The notes: generated by a model not told the origin, from the sequence alone. A stretch of 64,000 nt of DNA from Thalassospira australica (GCF_000763295.1 NZ_JRJE01000020.1:248001-312000); one strand, 5' to 3'. Shown: positions 17,020 to 26,603, counted from the first letter of the stretch. Numbers and translations: made by a program.

Positions 17020-17622
17020 TTAACTGGCAAGCTTGGAGGCGAGTTCCGCGACGTGCTTGCCCTGGAACTTGGCAATGTCGAGTTCGTTTTCGGACGGCTG
17101 GCGCGAACCATCCGCCCCGGCAAGGGTGGAGGCACCATAAGGTGACCCGCCGGTAATTTCGTCCATATTGGTCAGGCCAGAACAGCTATAGGGCACACCG
17201 ACAATCACCATGCCATGATGGAGCAAGGTGGTATGGGTCGAGGTGATGGTGGTTTCCTGACCGCCATGCTGTGTGCCAGTCGAGGCAAAAACAGAACCGA
17301 TCTTGCCGATCAACTCGCCCTTGGCCCAAAGACCGCCGGTCTGATCAAGGAAGGTCCGCATCTGACCGGGCATATTGCCAAAGCGGGTCGGCACACCAAA
17401 GATGATCGCATCATATTCCGGAAGATCGGAAACAGCGGCAACCGGTGCGGCCTGATCCAGCTTCGCCCCTGCGCCCTTGGCAACATCTTCGGGCATGGTT
17501 TCGGGAACACGTTTGACATCAACATGTGTCCCGGCAACACCGCGTGCGCCTTCGGCCACGGCATTTGCCATGGTTTCGATATGTCCATACATCGAATAAT
17601 AAAGAACCAATACTTTCGTCAT
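17020..17622 (-). CDS. wrbA: NAD(P)H:quinone oxidoreductase, WrbA type
   Basis: A 200-residue flavodoxin-like protein. It has the FMN phosphate loop '[15 protein letters not shown]' near the N-terminus, '[19 protein letters not shown]' and '[13 protein letters not shown]' around the flavin, and '[19 protein letters not shown]' near the C-terminus. WrbA proteins are tetrameric and carry out two-electron reduction of quinones in the cytosol, which limits oxidative stress. The ATG at 17622 follows a perfect AGGAGG (6 nt spacing) and gives the family length; longer frames upstream are not coding. Confidence 0.96.
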   Translation of the reverse strand: MTKVLVLYYSMYGHIETMANAVAEGARGVAGTHVDVKRVPETMPEDVAKGAGAKLDQAAPVAAVSDLPEYDAIIFGVPTRFGNMPGQMRTFLDQTGGLWAKGELIGKIGSVFASTGTQHGGQETTITSTHTTLLHHGMVIVGVPYSCSGLTNMDEITGGSPYGASTLAGADGSRQPSENELDIAKFQGKHVAELASKLAS

Positions 17623-17728
17623 TTTCCGCCTCCTAGGTTGAATTCCTGTGGTCGTATCGTGACGTAAGATCGCGTGGTTGATAACCGCGCGCTGGGAAAC
17701 AGTCTGTTCGTGTAAAGGGGCAACATCC

Positions 17729-18802
17729 TTACGCGTCAGGATTGCGCGCCAGATACTGAACGACCTGATCGGGGAAATCGGTGAAGATGCCATCAATTCC
17801 GGCATCATCAAAAATGGCCTTAAGCGCGATATCCATATCACCCGCCCACTTCGGCAGCTGATCGGCACGCAGCGTATAGGGATGCACCAGAAGCTGTGCA
17901 CGTTGGGCCGCGATCAGGGTTGGTGTCATAACCGCCGTGCCATTTTCGCTTAAGCCTGTAACGACCTGGGGCAACCACGGTCCGATCCCGTCCACCACAC
18001 GGGCCATTTCGGCAATGCCCTCGTCTGATTTCAGATAGTCATAATCGGTGCCTTCCGGCGGTCCCCAGCGGTTTTCGCCCAGAAGCTGAACCAGTTTGCC
18101 CTGATAGTTCAGCTCATTGCGGATACGTTGGGTTTCGCCCCAGTCAAAACTCTGCACAAAGGCATTGGAATCCGGATTGTTATAGCCCCAACGTTCCAGG
18201 ATCGAGATGACGGTTTCCGCAATGTCCTGCCCTTCGGCATGATGAAAGGCCGGGTCTTTCAGTTCAGGATAAATGCCGACATCACGCCCCGTGGAATGGT
18301 TCAGCCCCTGAATGAGTTTGATTTCCTCTTCAAGGGTCGGGATTTTAAACATCCCGTATTCACCGGGAAAACGATCCGCATACACCTGTTTGCCGGTATC
18401 GGCCTTGAACCGCTCGGTGACATTCAGCGATTTAAGTTCGGCCAAGGTGAAATCAATCGCATAGTAACGACCATCTTCACGTTTGCGATCCGGGAATTTT
18501 TTCACGACATCTGTCGTCGTATCGATATGAATATCATGCAGGATGACCGGCACACCGTCCTTGGACAGAACAACGTCCTGTTCGATGTAATCAGCCCCCA
18601 TGCCATAGGCCAACGCCTTGGCTGGCAATGTATGTTCCGGCAGATAGCCCGATGCACCACGATGGGCGATGACCACCATTTCCTGATCAAGGGCCTGTGC
18701 ATGCACGGTATTGTTCGCAAATGGCATGGAGGTGGTCAGAACACCCCCTGCCAGAATACCAACCGCCACCAACGTGGACTTGACCATTTTGTTTACCAGC
18801 AT
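17729..18802 (-). CDS. glpQ: Periplasmic glycerophosphodiester phosphodiesterase
   Basis: A 357-residue exported enzyme that cleaves glycerophosphodiesters to glycerol-3-phosphate and an alcohol. The signal peptide ends near residue 35 ('NTVHAQ'). The catalytic TIM-barrel motifs are present: '[14 protein letters not shown]' (general acid/base His), '[22 protein letters not shown]' (metal Glu/Asp and the second His) and 'YPELKDP'. Its C-terminus, 'GIFTDFPD', is typical. AAGGAT precedes the ATG. It lies 106 bp upstream of wrbA on the same strand; co-transcription is possible but not needed. Confidence 0.95.
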   Translation of the reverse strand: MLVNKMVKSTLVAVGILAGGVLTTSMPFANNTVHAQALDQEMVVIAHRGASGYLPEHTLPAKALAYGMGADYIEQDVVLSKDGVPVILHDIHIDTTTDVVKKFPDRKREDGRYYAIDFTLAELKSLNVTERFKADTGKQVYADRFPGEYGMFKIPTLEEEIKLIQGLNHSTGRDVGIYPELKDPAFHHAEGQDIAETVISILERWGYNNPDSNAFVQSFDWGETQRIRNELNYQGKLVQLLGENRWGPPEGTDYDYLKSDEGIAEMARVVDGIGPWLPQVVTGLSENGTAVMTPTLIAAQRAQLLVHPYTLRADQLPKWAGDMDIALKAIFDDAGIDGIFTDFPDQVVQYLARNPDA

Positions 18803-18929
18803 CCCGGGTATCCTTATTCAGTGTCCTTTAAACATCAGGACTATAGGCGCGGATTGACGCCGCAGAAACGCGTGGTCGCGCGTTGCGTGCAATCTTCATC
18901 AAACTGTTACGTATTAAATGAACGCGGGC

Positions 18930-20117
18930 CTAGCGGTTAAGTTCCCCGGTCATACGATCAAGCCCGTCAAGACTAAGCGGGAACATCCGCCCTGCCATCA
19001 GCTTGTGCATGATCTGGATGGATTGATGATGCCGCCACCAGTTTTCCGGCTGTGGATTGATCCATGCCGCATGGTCGAAATGATCAAGTAAACGCTGCAT
19101 CCACACAGCGCCCGCTTCGGCATTCCAGTATTCCACTGCCCCACCGGGATAGGTGATTTCATAGGGGCTCATGGTCGCATCACCGACAATCACCAGCTTG
19201 TAATCCGCGCCATAGGTATTGATCACATCCCATGTCGACACCTGTTCGTTCCAGCGCCGCGCATTATCCTTCCAAAGCCCTTCATAGGGACAATTGTGGA
19301 AGTAGTAATACTCAAGATGCTTGAACTCGGTTTTCACCGCTGAAAACAGTTCCTCACAAACCTTGATGTGATCATCCATTGATCCACCAACATCAAACAG
19401 CATCAAGACCTTGACCGCGTTATGACGTTCCGGCCGCATCTGCACATCCAGCCACCCTTGGCGGGCGGTTGATGTGATGGTGCCGGGCAGATCAAGTTCA
19501 TCGGCCGCACCGGTACGCGCCCATTTGCGCAACCGACGCAGCGCCACCTTGATGTTGCGCGTGCCGATTTCAACACTGTCATCAAGGTTTTTGAATTCGC
19601 GCTTGTCCCAGACTTTTACTGCGCGCCGATGACGGGATTTATCTTGCCCGATCCGCACCCCTTCGGGATTATAGCCATAGGCCCCGAACGGTGATGTCCC
19701 CGCCGTACCGATCCATTTGTTGCCCCCCTGATGGCGGCCTTTTTGTTCTTCCAGACGCTGTTTAAGCGTCTCCATAAGCTTTTCCCAGCCGCCAAGGGCT
19801 TCGATCTCGGCCTTTTCTTCGTCGCTCAGGAATTTCTCGGCAAGCTTGTGCAACCATTCCTCGGGGATTTCGGTTTTTTCAACTTCATCCATCCCCTCGG
19901 TCAGGTCGATCACGCCTTTGAAATGCTCGGAAAACACCCGATCAAATTTATCAAGATGGCGTTCATCCTTTACCAACGCGGAGCGGGCCAGATAATAGAA
20001 ATCCTCGACCGAATAGTTTGCCAGCCCCTTTTCCACCGCCTCAAGCAATGTCAGGTATTCGCGCAAACTCACCGGAACGCGGATCTCTTTAAGCTTATAG
20101 AAAAATCCGGTGAACAT
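18930..20117 (-). CDS. VWA domain protein, CoxE-like
   Basis: A 395-residue cytosolic protein. The C-terminal von Willebrand A domain has a MIDAS motif, D242-x-G244-x-S246 ('FDVGGSMDD'). The N-terminal part is helical and charged. Proteins of this kind act with MoxR AAA+ ATPases to remodel or insert metal cofactors into client proteins. The MoxR partner ends only 5 bp before this ATG, so the two are translationally close and almost certainly co-transcribed. No client enzyme gene is next to them. Confidence 0.9.
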   Translation of the reverse strand: MFTGFFYKLKEIRVPVSLREYLTLLEAVEKGLANYSVEDFYYLARSALVKDERHLDKFDRVFSEHFKGVIDLTEGMDEVEKTEIPEEWLHKLAEKFLSDEEKAEIEALGGWEKLMETLKQRLEEQKGRHQGGNKWIGTAGTSPFGAYGYNPEGVRIGQDKSRHRRAVKVWDKREFKNLDDSVEIGTRNIKVALRRLRKWARTGAADELDLPGTITSTARQGWLDVQMRPERHNAVKVLMLFDVGGSMDDHIKVCEELFSAVKTEFKHLEYYYFHNCPYEGLWKDNARRWNEQVSTWDVINTYGADYKLVIVGDATMSPYEITYPGGAVEYWNAEAGAVWMQRLLDHFDHAAWINPQPENWWRHHQSIQIMHKLMAGRMFPLSLDGLDRMTGELNR

Positions 20118-20122
20118 CGGAC

Positions 20123-20971
20123 CTAGCGCCCTTCGCGCCGGGCCATGAAGGCAAGCCGTTCAAACAGATGCACGTCCTGCTCGTTTTTAAGCAACGCACC
20201 ATGCATCGGCGGCACAGCGGTTTTGGCATCCTTTGCGCGCAATGCTTCGGGCGGCAGGTCTTCGGCCATCAAAAGCTTCAGCCAGTCCAGCAGTTCGGAC
20301 GTGGATGGCTTTTTCTTCAAGCCGGACACGTCGCGCATGTCGTAAAACAGGTTGAGTGCCTCGGCCACCAGACGTTTTTGAATGCCGGGATAATGCACCT
20401 CGATGATCTCGGCCATGGTGTCAGCATCCGGGAAGCGGATGTAATGGAAGAAACACCGGCGCAGAAAGGCGTCCGGCAGTTCCTTTTCATTGTTTGATGT
20501 GATGATCACAATCGGGCGGTTGATCGCCTTGACGGTTTGCTGTGTCTCATAGACAAAGAACTCCATGCGATCGAGTTCCTGCAAAAGGTCATTGGGGAAC
20601 TCGATATCGGCCTTGTCGATTTCGTCAATAAGAAGCACCGGCGCTTCGCCGTCTGCCTCAAAGGCTTCCCACAGCTTGCCCTTGACGATGTAGTTGCCGA
20701 TATCATGGACACGTTCGTCACCCAATTGGCTATCACGCAGGCGCGACACCGCATCATATTCATAAAGCCCCTGCTGGGCGCGTGTGGTGGATTTGATCGA
20801 CCAGGTAATCAGTTTCTTGCCAAGTGATTTGGCGATTTCTTCGGCCAGAACGGTTTTACCGGTGCCCGGTTCGCCCTTGACCAAAAGCGGCCTTTGCAAC
20901 GTGATCGCGGCATTGACGGCGACCATCAGGTCTTCGGTTGCAACGTAATTTTCCGTGCCTTTAAACTTCAT
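20123..20971 (-). CDS. MoxR-type AAA+ ATPase
   Basis: A 282-residue AAA+ ATPase. Walker A 'GEPGTGKT' lies at 33-40, Walker B 'APVLLIDEIDKAD' near 103, sensor 1 'PIVIITSNNEKELPDAFLRR' near 150, with the arginine finger in the last. This is the MoxR arrangement of chaperone ATPases that pair with VWA proteins, here the CoxE-like gene directly downstream. The length is normal. The gene is the first of the two-gene unit. Confidence 0.93.
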   Translation of the reverse strand: MKFKGTENYVATEDLMVAVNAAITLQRPLLVKGEPGTGKTVLAEEIAKSLGKKLITWSIKSTTRAQQGLYEYDAVSRLRDSQLGDERVHDIGNYIVKGKLWEAFEADGEAPVLLIDEIDKADIEFPNDLLQELDRMEFFVYETQQTVKAINRPIVIITSNNEKELPDAFLRRCFFHYIRFPDADTMAEIIEVHYPGIQKRLVAEALNLFYDMRDVSGLKKKPSTSELLDWLKLLMAEDLPPEALRAKDAKTAVPPMHGALLKNEQDVHLFERLAFMARREGR

Positions 20972-21107
20972 TTTCGCCCTGCAATAGAGGTTAACGTTTG
21001 CGTTAACCTAGGGCGTTGAAGGGATTTGAGCAAGGGATCAAACCTGCATATTTGGGCACGCGGTTCTGCACCTGTGTCATTTGGTTTCCGGGACTTCAAT
21101 TGGTCAA

Positions 21108-22103
21108 TCAATTGCTTTTGCGGTTAAGTGCCTGTGCCGGACTTTCGCCAAACCAGTCTCGATAGGACCGTGAAAAATTGCTTACATGGTTGAACCCGAC
21201 GGCGGCGGCAACCTGTTTAACCGTCATTTCGCCGATTGCCAGCATTTCGCGTGCGCGCACCATGCGTTCTGATCGAATGAACTCGGCGCAGATTTTATCC
21301 GTTTCGCGCTTAAACAGGCTGTTAAAACGACTTTCGGTCACGTCAGCATCATCTGCTAACTGGGCAACCGAAAGCGGGGAGGCAAGACGTTGTGTGATCG
21401 TTGCAATGGCATCCTGAACAATTGTCTGTTCAAGCACACTTGGTTCAGGCGTATTTTCATCTTGTGAATGCTGCTGAATATAAGCATCAATCACCTCGGC
21501 GAGAAACAGGGTTGATAAACCTTCAAGCTTGAATTGACGGCCCTGCCCGATGACCTGTGCGGAAAACATTGCGCTGACGATGCTTCTGATTTTGTTGTTT
21601 ACCCGCAATGGCCTGATTTCGATCGTTTCCGGGTCGTCCGATAAAAATCGATCAAGCACGTCGGGCAGAACATCCCCAAACCGGGCCTTGAGCGCATCAA
21701 GTTCAATACTCACGCCCGCATGGCGGATCAATTGCCCGCCCGGCAGTAAATAACGCGTGCCAACAGGATCAATCCGCATCATCAAGCCGATCTCTGATGA
21801 CATGCTATGATCGCGCCCGCTTGGACACTTGAGATCAAGACTTCCGATAAGGTTCACCGATCCGGCAAGCCACCCGGCGGGAAGCGAGTTTTGAACGTCA
21901 AATCGGGAATCTTCACGCACATTCAATTCGGCACGATACAAACAAGTACCATTGCCAAAATCGATGCGTTCCAGCCGACCGCGCACACCGGGCAGCTCAA
22001 ACAACTCACCGTCGGCAAGCCGAAGCTCACCAACATCAATGGCGGTTTCATTTTCCGAGACAAAGCCAAACGCATCCTGCGTCTGGTCATCCATCTGGCC
22101 CAT
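21108..22103 (-). CDS. AraC-family regulator (PchR-like)
   Basis: A protein of about 331 residues. Residues 230-328 are a double helix-turn-helix of the AraC type ('LSVAQLADDADVTESRFNSLF' and 'TVKQVAAAVGFNHVSNFSRSY'). The N-terminal 200 residues lack a strong recognisable fold, as in PchR-type siderophore regulators. Start choice: ATG at 22103, with GGGG about 6 nt upstream; a GTG lies two codons earlier. It has no adjoining target operon; transport genes further right are under a TetR protein. Confidence 0.85.
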   Translation of the reverse strand: MGQMDDQTQDAFGFVSENETAIDVGELRLADGELFELPGVRGRLERIDFGNGTCLYRAELNVREDSRFDVQNSLPAGWLAGSVNLIGSLDLKCPSGRDHSMSSEIGLMMRIDPVGTRYLLPGGQLIRHAGVSIELDALKARFGDVLPDVLDRFLSDDPETIEIRPLRVNNKIRSIVSAMFSAQVIGQGRQFKLEGLSTLFLAEVIDAYIQQHSQDENTPEPSVLEQTIVQDAIATITQRLASPLSVAQLADDADVTESRFNSLFKRETDKICAEFIRSERMVRAREMLAIGEMTVKQVAAAVGFNHVSNFSRSYRDWFGESPAQALNRKSN

Positions 22104-22274
22104 GTTCACCCCAATCTGCCAACCATTCTGCGCCCAGCCTTATCATTGGTGGTATCGCACGTTATTTTGGTAATGTTGTTATTTATCATTCCCCAACAGG
22201 GCTGTCTGTGACGATGCGCACGTCAAATCACAAACGAAGGCAAACACAGATATAAAACACCGGATAACAATATT

Positions 22275-22850
22275 TTACCGGTCGTGCATACCTTTGCCTT
22301 GAAGGATTCTCGGGCGGTGTTTGTCGATCCGTGCCATGCGGGTTGCCGTTTGTTTAGCACCGGCGATAAACAAGCTATATCCGCGCTGTCGACCAGGTGT
22401 CAGAGCGTCAAACGCTGCTTTAAGCTCGTAATCCTGTTCAAGCCGTGCGATCAGTTCGTCAGGCAATTCAATTTCATCGGACTTTTCGACTTTAAGCCCG
22501 GCCTTTTCAATTTCGATGGCGTCGCAGACAAAGGCTTTGATACTGGCTTCCAAAGCAATGACATCGTCGACACTGTGAAACCTGATCTGACGCCCGGCAT
22601 TTGAGTTTGGCCCAGGCGGGACAAGGATACCGTCAGGATTCTTAAGCAGCGCCCCCTTGAAAAACATCAGTGCAAGGAAGTTTTTCATACCCTGTATGAT
22701 CGCGACGTTTTTGCTTTGATGAGAATAGCACGGCTTGCCCCATTTGAAACCTTCGTCCAGCCCGCATTCCTGCAAGATTTGACGAAGATGAAGCTGTTCA
22801 TTACGCCAGTTTTCACTGTTTGCGAAGTACGTATCTGCCTGTGATCTCAT
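22275..22850 (-). CDS. YdeI/DUF1801-family protein
   Basis: A 191-residue protein. The N-terminal DUF1801 fold is recognisable ('GFKWGKPCYSHQSKNVAII', 'FFKGALLKNPDGIL'). The C-terminal YdeI-type tail holds 'ELPDELIARLEQD' and 'FDALTPGRQRGYSLFI'. The family is cytosolic and its biochemical role is unknown; E. coli and Bacillus relatives are linked to stress and peptide resistance. It is monocistronic. Confidence 0.85.
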   Translation of the reverse strand: MRSQADTYFANSENWRNEQLHLRQILQECGLDEGFKWGKPCYSHQSKNVAIIQGMKNFLALMFFKGALLKNPDGILVPPGPNSNAGRQIRFHSVDDVIALEASIKAFVCDAIEIEKAGLKVEKSDEIELPDELIARLEQDYELKAAFDALTPGRQRGYSLFIAGAKQTATRMARIDKHRPRILQGKGMHDR

Positions 22851-22954
22851 GCCTACACCCTATGCCAGCGTCCACCATGTGAAAGTGGGCCAAACCTAGC
22901 AAAACACACGCATTGCGCGCAACCTTAGATGCGTTTACATGGCAACAAATTCGC

Positions 22955-23572
22955 CTAAACCTGCGACATCAATTTGATGAGAGGTACGCACTGACGTTCG
23001 ACTTCGGCTTTGAGGTCTGCCTCGTCCATTTCCTCGTCTTTGACAAACTCGATGAACATCATGTTCACGTTGTTAAAAACAAGTTCACCCGTCGCGTCGC
23101 AATCCACATCCTTTCGCACGATGCCACGTGATTGCAAAGACCGGAACAGATCGCAAACCTGCTTGGACAGACGATGATCAAGGGCGGTATAGCGTTTCGA
23201 GAACGGCGTTTCGGGCTGCCCGATTGAAAGTGACATCGCGGTACGCCACATTTCTTTGGATAGATATGTCAGCGAATGATCATAATATTTGCCGATCAAT
23301 TCCGATAATGCGTCGCTCACATTATCGAGTTCGCGACCAATCAATTCATCGCCTGCAGCAAGCACTTCCTCGACCTCCATCGAGACCGTGGCCATTAGCA
23401 TATCGCCCTTGTTTTTATAGTAATTATAAAACGTTCCGACCGATACACCCGCCATTTCGGCAATGTCTTCGATGCGCGCACTGTCATAGCCGACCTGACG
23501 AAACAGGGTCGTTGCCGCCTCAAGAATACGGCGATTCTTGTCGGCTTTCTTTTGGGCGCGCAATCCTGACAT
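22955..23572 (-). CDS. TetR-family repressor of the adjacent transporter operon
   Basis: A 205-residue regulator. The N-terminal helix-turn-helix is clear: 'ILEAATTLFRQVGYDSARIED', then 'EMAGVSVGTFYNYYKNKGDM'. The C-terminal ligand-binding part is all helical. ATG at 23572 is preferred (GGAG 5 nt upstream) over GTG two codons earlier. It is divergent from the polyamine-type ABC operon. Two identical 12-mers lie in the gap between them, the first just before its own start and the second on the operon promoter, so autorepression plus operon repression is likely. Confidence 0.9.
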   Translation of the reverse strand: MSGLRAQKKADKNRRILEAATTLFRQVGYDSARIEDIAEMAGVSVGTFYNYYKNKGDMLMATVSMEVEEVLAAGDELIGRELDNVSDALSELIGKYYDHSLTYLSKEMWRTAMSLSIGQPETPFSKRYTALDHRLSKQVCDLFRSLQSRGIVRKDVDCDATGELVFNNVNMMFIEFVKDEEMDEADLKAEVERQCVPLIKLMSQV

Positions 23573-23588
23573 TGTCACTCCGGAAAAA

Positions 23589-23600
23589 TGAACGGGTTCA
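23589..23600. promoter_or_regulatory. TetR operator, copy 1
   Basis: TGAACGGGTTCA, a dyad of TGAAC/GTTCA arms around GG, lies 17 bp before the TetR start. An identical copy lies 34 bp away. It is placed for autorepression. Confidence 0.65.
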
Positions 23601-23609
23601 AAATTTACA

Positions 23610-23638
23610 TTGACTCAAAAAATGAACGGGTTCAATAT
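23610..23638 (+). promoter_or_regulatory. Sigma-70-like promoter of the transporter operon
   Basis: -35 TTGACT (23610-23615), 17-bp spacer, -10 CAATAT (23633-23638). The second operator copy fills the spacer and touches the -10, so bound repressor would exclude RNA polymerase. Confidence 0.55.
23623..23634. promoter_or_regulatory. TetR operator, copy 2
   Basis: TGAACGGGTTCA, identical to 23589-23600, sits between the -35 and -10 of the operon promoter. Confidence 0.65.
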
Positions 23639-23694
23639 TTTTTCAAAGGTGCCGGAACGAGCATCGAAAACCCAATAACAAGGGAGGCCTCAAT

Positions 23695-23751
23695 ATGAAA
23701 TCAGGGAGAGCCAATGTTTCGTCACGTCTCTACGGGGAAGACCCGCAATAA
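23695..23751 (+). CDS. Possible 18-codon leader ORF overlapping the binding-protein start
   Basis: ATG at 23695 has an ideal Shine-Dalgarno (GGAGG, 7 nt spacing). It encodes 18 residues ('MKSGRANVSSRLYGEDPQ'), ending at 23751, inside and out of frame with the binding-protein gene that begins at 23714. The downstream start has a tighter, weaker site. A translated leader could couple or limit binding-protein synthesis. Alternatively the AGGGAGG belongs to no product. The peptide has no known motif. Confidence 0.3.
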   Translation: MKSGRANVSSRLYGEDPQ

Positions 23752-24802
23752 GTTTCTTGGCAGTGCTGCGACCTTTATTCTGGGCGCGGTTGCCATGGCG
23801 CAAAGCGCACACGCCACCGAAGAACTCAATGCACTTGTCTGGTGTGACCATACCGATCCGGCCTTGATCGCGCCGTTCGAGGAAAAATACGACGTCAAAG
23901 TCAATCTCAAGGAATATGAAGGCACGGGTGCGGGCCTTTCGATCATTGAACAATCCCGTCCGGGCGATTGGGATGTGTTTGTGATTGATGGCGTTGATGT
24001 CCATCGCGCAGTTGAAATGGATCTTCTGGCCGAAATTCCGGCCGATGCCCTGCCGACATCCGATCTCTTTTCCGACGTCGTGATGCCCGAAAACAACGTG
24101 GTCGATGGCAAGACATATGCCGTCACCGAAAAGTTTGGCTACAACACCATTTCGTTCGACAAAACCAAAGTCGATCCGAAAGACATGGAAGACATGTCCG
24201 TGATCTGGTCGGACAAATATGCCGGGCGGATTGCAGTTTATGATTATTACCTGCCGGTCATTGGCCTGGTTGGACTGGGTCTTGGCATTGATACAGCCGA
24301 TCTTGACGCGGACGATATGGACGCAATCAAGGAAAAGCTGTTTGCAATGAAGAAGGCCTCCAAACAGGTGGGTGAGGTTGTGTCTTCACAGACCGCACTT
24401 GCCACAGGTGAGGTCGATATCCTTGTTGGTGGCGGTGAATGGATCACGGCGGTTCTGTCGGAAGACAAACCGAACCTTGATTGGGTCATCCCCAAACAGG
24501 GCGGCCTGCGCTGGGCTCAGTCGATTGCCGTTATGAAGGACTCCGAAAAGCCTGATCTTGCATTGAAGTTCGTGCAATACATCATGAGCCCCGAAGGTCA
24601 GGCCCGTCTGGCAACCTCGTCGTGTTATTGGGGGATGCCCGCCAACGCCAAGGCAGGCGAAAACCTGACCGATGCCCAGAAAGCAGCGCTTCGCTGGGAT
24701 GATCAGGCCGGTTACCTCAAAAACTCGCAGCTTTATCCGATCCCGGATGCCGATCTCGATGCCGAGATGCAGGATGCCTGGGTCGAGATGCTCCAGCAGT
24801 AA
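23714..24802 (+). CDS. ABC transporter substrate-binding protein, polyamine-type (PotD-like)
   Basis: A 362-residue periplasmic binding protein. The signal peptide spans about 1-35 (hydrophobic 'AATFILGAVAMAQSAHA'). The mature fold is of the PotD/PotF cluster: 'ALVWCDHTDPALIAPFEEKY', 'WDVFVIDGVDVHRAVEMDL', 'KTYAVTEKFGYNTISFD', 'SPEGQARLATSSCYWGMP'. It delivers a small cationic or amine-like solute to the inner-membrane permease encoded next. It is the first gene of a TetR-controlled operon. A strong hairpin follows its stop, which fits the higher level usually needed for binding proteins. The ligand is not certain; spermidine/putrescine is a family inference. Confidence 0.92.
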   Translation: MFRHVSTGKTRNKFLGSAATFILGAVAMAQSAHATEELNALVWCDHTDPALIAPFEEKYDVKVNLKEYEGTGAGLSIIEQSRPGDWDVFVIDGVDVHRAVEMDLLAEIPADALPTSDLFSDVVMPENNVVDGKTYAVTEKFGYNTISFDKTKVDPKDMEDMSVIWSDKYAGRIAVYDYYLPVIGLVGLGLGIDTADLDADDMDAIKEKLFAMKKASKQVGEVVSSQTALATGEVDILVGGGEWITAVLSEDKPNLDWVIPKQGGLRWAQSIAVMKDSEKPDLALKFVQYIMSPEGQARLATSSCYWGMPANAKAGENLTDAQKAALRWDDQAGYLKNSQLYPIPDADLDAEMQDAWVEMLQQ

Positions 24803-24827
24803 GCATTCCCTTGTTTGCTGCCACCTG

Positions 24828-24856
24828 CCAATGCCCCGCTTTTTGCGGGGCATTGG
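24828..24856 (+). terminator. Intra-operon hairpin after the binding-protein gene
   Basis: Perfect 12-bp arms (CCAATGCCCCGC and its complement) with loop TTTTT, 26 bp past the stop and about 90 bp before the permease gene. It lacks a long T-tract, so it probably allows read-through while protecting the upstream mRNA. Confidence 0.7.
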
Positions 24857-24946
24857 TTCTGCTAAGCTCGCGTAACGGCGAGCCATACCTTCAAAGTTAT
24901 AAAAGATCCGCAATCAGGATTTTTTGATTGCGAAAAGGACACCGCG

Positions 24947-25810
24947 ATGGCGCATGCCAGCCTTGAAACACGCGAAAATCGCCGCGCATGGGGGTTTGTG
25001 ACCCCGGCCCTGTTGTGGACGATCGCGTTTTTCGTCATTCCCTTCATTGTCATGGCAGCGATCAGCCTTGCGACCCGCAAGGGGCGCGAGATCGTCATGG
25101 CGTGGAATTTCGACAATTACATTGAATTTTTTGAAAAGGCCCATTTGCTTAAAGGGCTTTTTGTCTCGCTTGAGATCACCTTTACCGTCACCCTTATTTC
25201 AGTGATCCTTGCCTATCCGCTGGCATGGATCATTGCCGAACGGGTCCCGCAGAAATGGCAGCGCATGGCGCTTATCATGGCGATCCTGCCGTTCTGGACA
25301 AGTTATGTGGTGCGGTCCTACTCTTGGCTTTTGGTTCTGGCGCAAAACGGGGTGATCAACAACAGCCTGGTCTATCTTGGTGTGATTTCCGAGCCACTTG
25401 AACTTGCCAGCACACGTTCGGCCACCGTCATCGGGTTCGTGCATTTCTTTGTCATGCTACTAACGCTCACGATTTATGCCAATCTGGTGCAGATGCCGCC
25501 CAACTATCGCCGGGCTGCAGCCGACCTTGGGGCCAACGGTTTTCAGGTCTTCTGGCATGTTGTGTTACCGCTAACATTGCCGGGAATCATGGTCGGTGCG
25601 TTCCTGACATTCGTTCTGTGCATTGGCGATTACATCACGCCCCAGATCCTTGGCGGCAACAACGAACTGGCCCTGCCACAGGTCATCATGTTGCAACTCG
25701 GCCGCCGGGCCGACTTCCCGATGGCCGCCACCCTTTCGATCATTCTGATGGGGGTTGTGACACTGGCCTATATTGCCTGTGCACGCTGGCTTAGGATGGA
25801 GAGAACATAA
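24947..25810 (+). CDS. ABC transporter permease (PotB-like)
   Basis: A 287-residue inner-membrane protein with six predicted helices. The first is 'FVTPALLWTIAFFVIPFIVMA'. The cytoplasmic EAA loop is 'NYRRAAADLGANGFQVFWHVV LP'-like, at about residues 185-208, for contact with the ATPase. It pairs with the second permease to form the channel. AAAGGAC lies before the ATG. The 3' end runs into the next gene with no gap. Confidence 0.93.
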   Translation: MAHASLETRENRRAWGFVTPALLWTIAFFVIPFIVMAAISLATRKGREIVMAWNFDNYIEFFEKAHLLKGLFVSLEITFTVTLISVILAYPLAWIIAERVPQKWQRMALIMAILPFWTSYVVRSYSWLLVLAQNGVINNSLVYLGVISEPLELASTRSATVIGFVHFFVMLLTLTIYANLVQMPPNYRRAAADLGANGFQVFWHVVLPLTLPGIMVGAFLTFVLCIGDYITPQILGGNNELALPQVIMLQLGRRADFPMAATLSIILMGVVTLAYIACARWLRMERT

Positions 25811-25811
25811 A

Positions 25812-26603
25812 ATGATCTCTTCACGCATTTCCAAGCTGCTGTCCTGGTCCTATCTGATCGCGCTGTATGGCTTTATCTTTTTGCCCGTCGCAGTACTTGT
25901 GCTGTTTTCATTTCAGGATGGCCGCCTGCCCGTGCCGCCATTTAACGGCGCGACCCTTAAATGGTATGGCGAGGTTTTTGCCGACAGTCGCCTGATGTCT
26001 GCCCTTGGCAATTCATTGATGGTCGCCATCGGGTCGGCATCGGTTGCCTGTGTGCTTGGCTTTTGTGCCGCATACGGGCTTGCCCGGTTTGTCCTGCCTG
26101 CATCGCGTTTGCAGCGTGGTCTTTTGATTGCACCAATGACAGTGAGTTACCTCATCATTGCTCTTGGCCTGTTGACCACATTTAACTGGATTGGCGTATC
26201 CCTGTCGCTTTGGACCGTGGGGATAGGTCATGTGGTGATCAATCTGCCACTGTGTTTTGCGATTATCTATGCCTCGATGGGGGATCACCAGAAGAACATC
26301 GAACGTGCGGCCCGCGATCTTGGGGCGGCGGAATGGCAGGTCATGACGCAAATCAGCGCGCCGATGCTGATGCCATCAATCCTTGCGGCATTTTTCCTGT
26401 CTGTAACCTTTAGTTGGGATGAATTCATCATCGCGTTTCTGCTGTCGCGTTTTGACGTCACCCTGCCGGTTGAAATCTGGAGCATGCTGCGTTCGGGGCT
26501 CAACCCGAAAACCAACGCGGTCGGAAGTGTTGTCTTCCTGGTATCGGTTGCGCTGCTGCTTCTCCTTGAATTGATTGTCTTTAGAAGGACGGCAAAGAAA
26601 TGA
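25812..26603 (+). CDS. ABC transporter permease (PotC-like)
   Basis: A 263-residue inner-membrane protein, the second channel subunit. Hydrophobic helices start at 'LIALYGFIFLPVAVLVLFSF'. The EAA loop contains 'NIERAARDLGAAEWQVMTQI'. The start ATG at 25812 lies one base after the stop of the first permease; longer starts would overlap it and lack a family-like N-terminus. Its stop overlaps the ATPase start by 4 bp (ATGA), which indicates translational coupling. Confidence 0.93.
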   Translation: MISSRISKLLSWSYLIALYGFIFLPVAVLVLFSFQDGRLPVPPFNGATLKWYGEVFADSRLMSALGNSLMVAIGSASVACVLGFCAAYGLARFVLPASRLQRGLLIAPMTVSYLIIALGLLTTFNWIGVSLSLWTVGIGHVVINLPLCFAIIYASMGDHQKNIERAARDLGAAEWQVMTQISAPMLMPSILAAFFLSVTFSWDEFIIAFLLSRFDVTLPVEIWSMLRSGLNPKTNAVGSVVFLVSVALLLLLELIVFRRTAKK

